A stretch of DNA of 64,000 nucleotides from Natronobacterium gregoryi SP2. GTDB lineage: Archaea; Halobacteriota; Halobacteria; Halobacteriales; Natrialbaceae. A program made the translations under genes and the position numbers. Where the stretch lies: positions 806,001 through 870,000 of the forward strand of contig NC_019792.1 of the NCBI RefSeq assembly GCF_000230715.2. The letters run 5' to 3'. The notes beneath the pieces were generated by a model. The model searched no databases and was not told the origin of the DNA. It saw only the letters and a program-made list of their open reading frames with translations. Positions 35,055-41,182 of the stretch are shown piece after piece; position 1 is the first letter of the stretch; the number at the start of each line of letters is the position of its first letter.

Positions 35055-35061
35055 TTTAATA
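35055..35061 (+). promoter_or_regulatory. TATA box for rpl37ae-rpoP-pcc1
   Basis: TTTAATA about 30 nt upstream of the rpl37ae ATG, the only AT-rich element in this 52-bp gap; a short or absent leader is expected. Confidence 0.55.
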
Positions 35062-35087
35062 ATCCGCTGGGGATAGCTATCCCTACT

Positions 35088-35351
35088 ATGTCCGAAAAAG
35101 GAACCGTCGGTAGCGCGGGCCGCTTCGGCGCACGCTACGGCCGCGTCGCTCGACGTCGCGTCAGCGAGATCGAAGACGACATGCGAAACGCCCAGGTCGA
35201 CGGTGACGACGTCACCCGCGTCGGCACCGGCATCTGGAAGAACGAAGAGACCGGCGAAGTCTTTACCGGTGGTGCCTACCGCCCCGAGACCCCCGCCGGC
35301 CGTACTGTAAAGCGCTCGATCCGCGCCGCACTGACCGAAGACGACGAATAA
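35088..35351 (+). CDS. rpl37ae: 50S ribosomal protein L37Ae, cysteine-free form
   Basis: Archaeal/eukaryotic-type large-subunit protein L37Ae (eL43), 87 residues. The family features are clear: [20 protein letters not shown] at the N-terminus, [20 protein letters not shown] and [20 protein letters not shown] at the C-terminus. The zinc ribbon that normally separates these blocks has no cysteine at all: the CPxC and CxxC positions are replaced by polar residues ([16 protein letters not shown] and KNEETG). The protein probably folds without zinc. First gene of a conserved cluster with rpoP and pcc1. Confidence 0.92.
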   Translation: MSEKGTVGSAGRFGARYGRVARRRVSEIEDDMRNAQVDGDDVTRVGTGIWKNEETGEVFTGGAYRPETPAGRTVKRSIRAALTEDDE

Positions 35352-35372
35352 CCTCTTCCCCCTGATATACGC

Positions 35373-35507
35373 ATGAGCTACAAGTGCTCTCGCTGCAAAC
35401 GCGACGTCCAGCTCGACGAGTACGGTGGCGTCCGCTGTCCGTACTGTGGACACCGCGTCCTCCTGAAAGAACGCAGTCGCGACGTCAAGGAAGTCGACGT
35501 CCGGTAA
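35373..35507 (+). CDS. rpoP: DNA-directed RNA polymerase subunit P
   Basis: A 44-residue zinc-ribbon subunit (Rpb12/RpoP) of archaeal RNA polymerase: [20 protein letters not shown] then [20 protein letters not shown]. The two C-x2-C pairs bind zinc, and the RVLLK block is the family hallmark. ATG 35373-35375, stop TAA 35505-35507. It lies 21 bp after rpl37ae and 1 bp before pcc1, the standard archaeal order. Confidence 0.95.
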   Translation: MSYKCSRCKRDVQLDEYGGVRCPYCGHRVLLKERSRDVKEVDVR

Positions 35508-35508
35508 C

Positions 35509-35766
35509 GTGTCCTCTCACGACGCGACCGTCGAGTTCGAGTACGACTCGACCGCTCGAGCGCGTCTCGTCGCAGACAGCGTCGCCCGCGAAATCGGCGA
35601 GATAGACGACGATCGATCCCAAACCACGATCGGCCGAACGGAATCGACCGTCCGACTCGAGATCGACGCCAACGACACCGTCGCGTTACGCGCAGCGCTC
35701 AACACCTGGTTCTCGCTGGTCGACGTCGCCGAACAGACGGCAGACCTCGCAGACGCCACGCCCTGA
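35509..35766 (+). CDS. pcc1: KEOPS complex subunit Pcc1
   Basis: An 85-residue Pcc1 homologue. Pcc1 dimerises and supports Kae1 in making the tRNA t6A modification. The fold pattern is visible: HDATVEFEYDSTARARLVAD, then RTESTVRLEIDANDTVALRA and LNTWFSLVDVAEQ. GTG 35509-35511 starts one base after the rpoP stop. The cluster rpl37ae-rpoP-pcc1 links translation, transcription and tRNA modification. The stop TGA is directly followed by the convergent stop of the DUF2797 gene. Confidence 0.93.
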   Translation: MSSHDATVEFEYDSTARARLVADSVAREIGEIDDDRSQTTIGRTESTVRLEIDANDTVALRAALNTWFSLVDVAEQTADLADATP

Positions 35767-36630
35767 TCACCCGAATGAACCGAGCGACGACTGTAGATTT
35801 CGATCCGTCGTCCCGTCGTCGAGTTCGTATCCCACCAGGTCACGCATGTCGACGGCGTAGGTCGTTCCGCCGTTCTCGAGGACGAGCAATCGGCCCTTGA
35901 CGCCGACGACCGTCCCGCTCGCAACCGTCTCCCGAACGGGCCGGGTCTCGAGGTCGATCCCGTAGTCGAACGCGTATCGGTCGCGGACGCCGCACTCGAG
36001 GTCCTCGGCGGCGGGATCGAACTCGAACTCGAACTCGAACTCGAACTCGAGGTCGGCGTCGGCGACGAACCCCTCGAGGTCCGCGAGCGTCTCCTCCCAG
36101 GCCGTCTCGTCGACGTCGCTCGCGAGCGCGGCGACTTTCGGCCCGGTTCGGACCCTGTCCGTGAGTCGGCGGGCAATTTCGGCCTCGATCTCGCGGGCGA
36201 TCCGGCCGTCCGAGACGGTGTAGAGGCGGACAGCGCGGTCGGCTCCCTGCTCGCGGAGTCGGGTCTCGAGTCGCCACTCGCGGGTGACGCCGATCTTGAA
36301 CGTATCGGGAGCGAAGGCAGCGACGTAGACTGCGTGGGGTTCGTGACAGTCCATCTCGGGCTTCAGGCAGGTGCCCGTACAGCGAGCGCAGACCCACGTA
36401 CTCGTGTGGAACTCGCAGTAAGGCGTCCCGGATCGATCGCAGGCGACGTGCTCGCCGTCGCCGATCGCTCCCGCACAGCGTCGTTCCCCTAGCGAGTAGG
36501 AGAGGACGTCGCCGGGCTCGAGGTCGCGTCGCTCGACGGACCCGCCGTCGCCGAGCAACAGCGCCGAGCCCCGACCGCTCGGTTCGTAGCCGACAAGTTG
36601 CACGCGTTCGGGTTCGGGCGCAGTTTCCAT
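35767..36630 (-). CDS. DUF2797 protein with an (EF)n insertion
   Basis: A 287-residue DUF2797-like protein. A Cys/His-rich N-terminal module (ERRCAGAIGDGEHVACDRSG, YCEFHTSTWVCARCTGTCLK, EMDCHEPH) is followed by a GIY-YIG-like segment (HAVYVAAFAPDTFKIGVTRE with EWRLETRLREQGADRAVRLY). The C-terminal domain ends LLVLENGGTTYAVDMRDLVG. Between them the protein has EFEFEFEFEF, encoded by five exact GAACTC hexamers. The family's function is unknown; the Cys/His cluster suggests metal binding and the middle part a nuclease-like fold. Convergent with pcc1. Confidence 0.82.
   Translation of the reverse strand: METAPEPERVQLVGYEPSGRGSALLLGDGGSVERRDLEPGDVLSYSLGERRCAGAIGDGEHVACDRSGTPYCEFHTSTWVCARCTGTCLKPEMDCHEPHAVYVAAFAPDTFKIGVTREWRLETRLREQGADRAVRLYTVSDGRIAREIEAEIARRLTDRVRTGPKVAALASDVDETAWEETLADLEGFVADADLEFEFEFEFEFDPAAEDLECGVRDRYAFDYGIDLETRPVRETVASGTVVGVKGRLLVLENGGTTYAVDMRDLVGYELDDGTTDRNLQSSLGSFG
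36019..36048. repeat. (GAACTC)5 coding microsatellite
   Basis: Five perfect tandem GAACTC units within the DUF2797 gene, read on the minus strand as Glu-Phe repeats. A further GAGGTC continues the pattern. Confidence 0.85.
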
Positions 36631-36734
36631 ATAGCGTTCGCTGTGCGACGAGTCCGTGTTTCACAAGAACACGAGGCGTTCTATCACATGCTCCCGGCGA
36701 GACGACGTGAGTAGCGTTAGATCAGTTTGTGCAG

Positions 36735-36889
36735 TCAGTTACGAATTCCGGCCGCCAATTGGGCTTCCAGAGATTGAACACGCTCTTCGAACTGTTCAGC
36801 TCTATCTACCCGCCTTCCGACGTAAATCCCAAATGCCACCACGAAAAGTAGCCCAACGACCGGATGTGATACGAAAAGAACGATACTCA
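36735..36889 (-). pseudogene. C-terminal fragment of a small membrane/coiled-coil protein
   Basis: The minus-strand frame ends with SIVLFVSHPVVGLLFVVAFG then IYVGRRVDRAEQFEERVQSL and EAQLAAGIRN: one membrane helix followed by a short coiled coil. No start codon or promoter lies upstream in native sequence; the frame runs directly into the IS-like hairpin at 36900. An insertion therefore probably removed the N-terminus. A GTG inside the helix (GTGGTGGCATTT) could give a shorter product. Confidence 0.4.
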
Positions 36890-37320
36890 GTGACCTCTTC
36901 CTCGCCGTGAACGGCGAGGCTTCCCACGGCACCGTACCGCTGGGTTGGGATATTTGCTGGTTTGCGACTCGTCGGTATGACGGGCCGATGGCGTTCACGA
37001 GAACGGCGTTCTCGTGCAGTCCATCAGAAATCAATGATTTCTGAGGACGGGGCCACACCGCCGTTACTCCTATCCCGGCAGGGGACTCGGAGTTATCTTG
37101 ACCGAGACACCACAGCGGTTCGAGAGTGTTTCGAACGTTCTGGGCCTCGGAGTCCCGATATTGTCCGATTAGGTGGGCGGTCATGCCGCCTCGGTGTACG
37201 TCATACTACGAGACGATTCGACTTAAATATCCGTATAGCTGCTGAACGTGGTCTGTGTCGGCGGTGTCGGATTCACGCCCGTCGTAAACGGCGGGATTCT
37301 CTCCTTGGAAGAAGATAGAA
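36889..37320 (-). mobile_element. Decayed IS200/IS605-like element with omega-RNA-like hairpins
   Basis: Read on the minus strand, hairpins follow one another: GAATCCCGCCG-TTTA-CGACGGG type (near 37275-37297), GGCGG-CATGA-CCGCC (37177-37191), the perfect palindrome TCAGAAATCA-T-TGATTTCTGA (37024-37044), the perfect palindrome CACGAGAACG-C-CGTTCTCGTG (36996-37016), and a final 8-bp stem CCTCGCCG-TTCA-CGGCGAGG (36900-36919) after GGGAAG. Stem-loops ending in such a hairpin are the layout of the tnpB right end/omega RNA of IS605-family elements. No tnpB or tnpA coding sequence remains. The family identity is inference from pattern. Confidence 0.45.
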
Positions 37321-37742
37321 ACAAGCTAGTACTCCGCCGAGCGTCGACTGCTGAGTGAACCCAGACGACCGCATTCGGTTTCACTCATCCGTTCAGGCTT
37401 GCCAAAGCACTAGTACCGTCCCAACCGTCGACTGACGGGTCGAATCGAGCCACACCGCCAGATTCGACCCATCAGTTCAGGCGTGGCCCGCCTAGTGAGA
37501 TATACGGAGGCGGTGATCCATTTCTTACTATCGCCCACACAACAACAGAACATTTGATAGTATTAGGGTATTTACCTTCGCTGAACCTACAGATTCACTC
37601 GATCGTGAGAGCACTCGAGTATTGGAAACGCACAGTTTTCGCTCGACGGCAAGGTTCTGATGGGATGGCGACCGAACACGCCTCGAGTATCTAGCCAGGG
37701 GCTCCGGAAAAAAGCTATCCGGGAGACCGTCGAAAGGCCGGT

Positions 37743-38093
37743 ATGGCACTCGAGGGGACGCTCGACGCGACCGTATCGACGGACGGAATAGACGACAGCG
37801 TGACGTTCGAGTTTACGGTCACGAACACCGACTCGAGCGCGGCGGAACTGCAGTTCCCGGACGCGGCGAAAGCGGAGTTCGTCGTCGAGGACGAAGGTCG
37901 GGAGGTGTGGCGCTTCTCGGACGGCCGGATGTTCGCTCAGGTGGTCAGTTCCGAACGGCTCGCACCCGACGAATCGGCGACCTACGAGGCCGAGTGGTCC
38001 GATCCCCAGCCCGGGGAGTTCACCGTCGCCGCGGAGCTACGGGCGCGAGAAATGACGTGTGAGGCCCGGATGTCGGTCACCGTCCCGGAGTGA
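37743..38093 (+). CDS. BsuPI-type intracellular proteinase inhibitor domain protein
   Basis: A 116-residue beta-sandwich protein. TVSTDGIDDSVTFEFTVTNT and DSSAAELQFPDAAKAEFVVE, then REVWRFSDGRMFAQVVSSER with the conserved aromatic WR(W/F)S and APDESATYEAEW are the BsuPI (PF12690-like) pattern. There is no signal peptide, so it is cytoplasmic. In Bacillus this fold inhibits the major intracellular protease; in archaea the target is unknown. The ATG at 37743 has AAAAAAG about 30 nt upstream as the possible TATA-type element. Confidence 0.85.
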   Translation: MALEGTLDATVSTDGIDDSVTFEFTVTNTDSSAAELQFPDAAKAEFVVEDEGREVWRFSDGRMFAQVVSSERLAPDESATYEAEWSDPQPGEFTVAAELRAREMTCEARMSVTVPE

Positions 38094-38100
38094 CTCGTCA

Positions 38101-38694
38101 CTACCGAACGAGAAGCAACCCAGCAACGGCGACGCCGACGATAACTGCCCCGAGCCCGACCAGCGCGGCCGGGCTGGCGATCGTCATCGCAGTCATCGTC
38201 GCGATAGCGATCGCGAACAGGCCGAGCGCACCGACGGCGAGCGTGCCGGGATCGACTTGGGCCGCGGACGACACTCGCTCGAGAACCGGGGGCTCGGGCT
38301 CGTCGCGTGACGGCTCCGCGAGGGACTCGTCGACGTCGATCCTGGCCGACCCGGGCGTGACGATGACCTCGACCGTCACCGATTCTGACCCGTAGCCCGT
38401 CAGCACTTCGAGTTGCCCCTCGACGAGTGCATCGACGCCGTCGGCGTCGATTTCGACCGGAACCGACGTGACATCACCAGGTCCGACGTAGTAGTTGGGG
38501 TGATCGATCGATGCGATGTGACTGAGGCCACCGTCGAGCCGGCAGTGGACGTGTGCCGGCGTCTCGTGTCCCCGAAGCGTCAGCCTAAAGGAGCGACTGA
38601 CCTCGAGGTCGAGCCGATCGCCGTCGGCGGACTCGAGTTCGAGGGTGTCGCTTTCCCCGCGGTTGACGTGGACGGTAACCTCGTTCGACAGCAC
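38101..38694 (-). CDS. Membrane protein with N-terminal beta domain, DUF7524-like
   Basis: A 197-residue protein. An N-terminal beta-rich region of about 115 residues (NEVTVHVNRGESDTLELESA, LTLRGHETPAHVHCRLDGGL, GSESVTVEVIVTPGSARIDV), a disordered linker (SLAEPSRDEPEPPVLERV) and two C-terminal membrane helices (TLAVGALGLFAIAIATMTAM and ALVGLGAVIVGVAVAGLLLV). I recall it as a haloarchaeal family (DUF7524). Function unknown. Adjacent to, and possibly cotranscribed with, the Trm112-like gene upstream. Confidence 0.72.
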   Translation of the reverse strand: MLSNEVTVHVNRGESDTLELESADGDRLDLEVSRSFRLTLRGHETPAHVHCRLDGGLSHIASIDHPNYYVGPGDVTSVPVEIDADGVDALVEGQLEVLTGYGSESVTVEVIVTPGSARIDVDESLAEPSRDEPEPPVLERVSSAAQVDPGTLAVGALGLFAIAIATMTAMTIASPAALVGLGAVIVGVAVAGLLLVR

Positions 38695-38706
38695 GGTAGA
38701 TCGAAC

Positions 38707-38901
38707 TTACGCAGGCGTTTCGTCTCGCATGTCCGGTGGTAGCAGGTTCGGGATGCCGTCTTCGATTGGGTACCGTTCGCCACACTCCGAACAGACGAGC
38801 ACGCCGTCGACGACTTCGTCACCGTCGTACTCGGCGTCCTCGAGTTCGAGTTCGTGTTTGTCCAGCGGACAGCGGAGGATCTCCAGCAACGACTCCTTCA
38901 T
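38707..38901 (-). CDS. Trm112-family methyltransferase activator
   Basis: A 64-residue zinc-ribbon-like protein: MKESLLEILRCPLDKHELEL then DGVLVCSECGERYPIEDGIP with final NLLP, the Trm112/YcaR pattern. Archaeal Trm112 binds and activates several RNA and protein methyltransferases. Three of the usual four cysteines are present (CP near residue 11 and the CSEC pair), as in many archaeal members. ATG 38899-38901 chosen. Function inferred from family. Confidence 0.87.
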   Translation of the reverse strand: MKESLLEILRCPLDKHELELEDAEYDGDEVVDGVLVCSECGERYPIEDGIPNLLPPDMRDETPA

Positions 38902-39042
38902 AGTAGGTACGCTGACCGCATCCAGCAAAAGGCTTCGGGAATATTCGCCCCGCCTCTGGAACCCCCTGGAGACGGCGGAATCGGCGTCCGGAAATCGCCT
39001 CGAGGTCAGGCCCGCGGGCACTCTCGTTGTCTCCCTGTCGAC

Positions 39043-40422
39043 CTATTCGTACGGGTCCTCGAGAACGACGGTCTCCTCGCGGCCGGGACCGACGCCGACC
39101 GCGTAGATCGGAACGTCGAGTTCGTCGCTTACGTACTCGAGGTAGGTCCGAGCGTTCTCGGGGATCGCGTCGTATCCGTCTTCGGCGACTTTCTCCCAGT
39201 CGACCTCGGGCCAGCCGTCGAAGGTCTCGAACGTCGCCTCACAGCGAGCCCACTGTTCGGTCGTCGCGGGCATCGTGTACAGTTTCTCGCCGTCGAGTTC
39301 GTAGGTGTGGCCGACCTTCACTTCGTCGAGTCCAGCCAGGACGTCGACGTGGTTGATCGCCAGCCCGGTAAAGCCGTTCGTTCTGGCCGAGTGGCGAAGC
39401 ATTGGCATGTCGAGCCAGCCGACCCGGCGCGGACGACCAGTGACGGTGCCGTACTCGCCACCTTCGTCGCGGATGTACGTTGCAAGTTCCTCGTCAGGCC
39501 CGTCGGCGTCCTCGTCGTATCCGGGCGTATCGCCGACGACACCACCGAGTTCGGTCGGCAGCGGACCGCTCCCGACGCGAGTGAGGTAGGCCTTGATGAT
39601 ACCGATAACTTCGCCGTTGCCGACCACCGTCGGGCTGATCCCCGAGCCAGTCGCGGCACCGCCTGCGGTCGGGTTCGAGGACGTGACGTAGGGGTAGTTC
39701 CCGTAGTCGATGTCGATGATCGTCCCCTGTGCACCCTCGAGCATGACGGTCTTGCCGTCGTCCATCGCCTCGGCGAGGAACGCGCCAGCGTTGACAGCCA
39801 TGTCCTCTGTCGCGAGACGCTCACCAAACTCCCGGAACTCCTCGAAGAGTGCGTCGATGTCGAACGCATCGGGGTCCTCGAGCGCTTCGATGTCGACGTC
39901 GTAGACGTCCTCGACGAGCGCGCGTTTCTGGGGGACGACGTACTCGAGACGCTCTCGGAGCACGTCCGGTTCCAGAAGGTCGCCGACGCGGACGCCGCGT
40001 CGACCCGCCTTGTCTTCGTAGGTCGGTCCGATGCCGCGGCCGGTGGTGCCGACCTCTTGGTCGGATTCGCTCTTGACGTCTTCCTCGATACCGTCGAGAA
40101 CGCGGTGGAACGGAAGGATGACGTGTGCTCGCTCCGCGATTCGGACGTCGGGATCGAGCCCCTTCTCCCGGAGGGTGTTGATCTCGTCGAACAGTGTTCT
40201 CGGATTGACGACGCAACCGTTCCCGAGGACGCCGATCTTTCCTCGGACGGCCCCCGAGGGAACGAGAGAAAGCTTGTACTCCGTACCATCGTAAACGACA
40301 GTGTGTCCGGCGTTGTCGCCGCCCTGATAGCGGACGACGACGTCAGCAGCGTCGCCATAGAGGTCGACGACGCCGCCTTTGCCTTCGTCGCCGAGTTGCG
40401 ACCCGACGATTGTGACGGTCAT
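39043..40422 (-). CDS. purA: Adenylosuccinate synthetase
   Basis: The first committed step from IMP to AMP (GTP-dependent ligation of aspartate). 459 residues. Motifs: MTVTIVGSQLGDEGKGGVVD (P-loop-type GDEGKG), YQGGDNAGHTVVYDGTEYKL (IMP/catalytic His), TTGRGIGPTYEDKAGRRGVR, MLEGAQGTIIDIDYGNYPYV and TGRPRRVGWLDMPMLRHSAR. ATG 40420-40422 was chosen because it fits the family start and a TATA box (minus GTTTATC) is 29 nt upstream; the long upstream frame is non-coding. A residue run LTRVGSGPLPTELGG is the GTP/aspartate loop. Confidence 0.96.
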   Translation of the reverse strand: MTVTIVGSQLGDEGKGGVVDLYGDAADVVVRYQGGDNAGHTVVYDGTEYKLSLVPSGAVRGKIGVLGNGCVVNPRTLFDEINTLREKGLDPDVRIAERAHVILPFHRVLDGIEEDVKSESDQEVGTTGRGIGPTYEDKAGRRGVRVGDLLEPDVLRERLEYVVPQKRALVEDVYDVDIEALEDPDAFDIDALFEEFREFGERLATEDMAVNAGAFLAEAMDDGKTVMLEGAQGTIIDIDYGNYPYVTSSNPTAGGAATGSGISPTVVGNGEVIGIIKAYLTRVGSGPLPTELGGVVGDTPGYDEDADGPDEELATYIRDEGGEYGTVTGRPRRVGWLDMPMLRHSARTNGFTGLAINHVDVLAGLDEVKVGHTYELDGEKLYTMPATTEQWARCEATFETFDGWPEVDWEKVAEDGYDAIPENARTYLEYVSDELDVPIYAVGVGPGREETVVLEDPYE

Positions 40423-40723
40423 AACAGCGACGGGTTCTTCCCGGGCCGATAAACAGATTTCGGTATTGGCGGTCGCCATCGTCGCCGCCGACCGATCGGC
40501 GGTCGGTATCCGGAATCGGTCGCGCTCGACAGTGCCAGGCCAGCGCCGTCCTGCCGGTCGTCCGGCCGGAAACGCACTGTTTTCGCCCGGACGACCGTCG
40601 TCTATCACCGTCCCACAACCCGAAGCGTTAACTACTCTCAAGAGCTATTTCCTACGTTGGCAGTCGACGTTCCGGTTCTCGAGAGTAACCTTTAAAGGGC
40701 ACAAAGACAAGTTAACAAATGCC
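40423..40723. promoter_or_regulatory. 301-bp divergent promoter region between purA and the wHTH gene
   Basis: No gene. TATA boxes sit at both ends: GTTTATC on the minus strand (40448-40454) for purA and TTTAAAG on the plus strand (40691-40697), 30 nt before the wHTH gene ATG. The middle is GC-rich with no repeat or hairpin that stood out. Confidence 0.55.
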
Positions 40724-41029
40724 ATGATAGATAGACTTGAGAAAGAAGTTGATATGCTGGAACGACATCTACAGGTCCTGAAGATGGTCATCGAAAACGA
40801 ACCGATCGGGATCGTCAAGATGTCGAACGAAACCGGATACCCCCACCACAAGGTTCGCTACTCCCTTCGCGTTCTCGAGGAGGAAAATCTAATCGAGCCC
40901 TCCAGTCAGGGAGCGATCAAGACAGAACGTACAGTCGAGTTCGTCGACGAACTCGACGGTAAACTCGACGACATCATGAACAAACTCGACGGGATGAAAA
41001 TCGAAGACGTCCCCGAAGCCGAAAACTAA
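40724..41029 (+). CDS. Small winged-helix DNA-binding protein
   Basis: A 101-residue protein beginning MIDRLEKEVDMLERHLQVLK, a coiled-coil-like helix, followed by a winged-helix core (MVIENEPIGIVKMSNETGYP; HHKVRYSLRVLEEENLIEPS with recognition-helix pattern) and a wing/C-terminal part (TERTVEFVDELDGKLDDIMN). Its size and composition fit a conserved archaeal transcription regulator of unknown target. ATG 40724 is favoured over longer frames by the TATA box 30 nt upstream. Codons are normal. Divergent from purA. Confidence 0.75.
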   Translation: MIDRLEKEVDMLERHLQVLKMVIENEPIGIVKMSNETGYPHHKVRYSLRVLEEENLIEPSSQGAIKTERTVEFVDELDGKLDDIMNKLDGMKIEDVPEAEN

Positions 41030-41182
41030 CTTCCTACCGCGACGAACTTCTCCGCTCGACGGCGCTTTCTGCCCAGAGAGCCCACACCAACGCTTTCCTG
41101 CAGTCCGTCGCTCGTCTCGAGCAGAGCGACCGGAACGCACGACAAGGAACGCACGACCAGTACCGTCGGAGGTCAGGGACGG

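Larger units (their letters stand above)
36631..37742. other. 1.1-kb gene-poor region with decayed mobile DNA
   Basis: No intact gene. It contains the C-terminal fragment of a small membrane protein (36735-36889), an IS200/IS605-like remnant with serial hairpins (36889-37320) and, from 37321 to 37742, sequence with paired direct repeats such as GTCGACTG and TTCAGGC(T/G)TG(G/C)C(C) but nothing gene-like. Codon-position GC bias is absent throughout. Confidence 0.55.

Noticed and set aside
36735-37184. 149-codon minus-strand frame taken as an intact gene
   Set aside because: It reads through three perfect hairpins and an IS-like end and has no codon-position bias; only the C-terminal 50 codons look like protein, so it was listed as a fragment instead.
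38854-40452. 532-codon plus-strand frame opposite purA
   Set aside because: Antisense to adenylosuccinate synthetase, which has all catalytic motifs.
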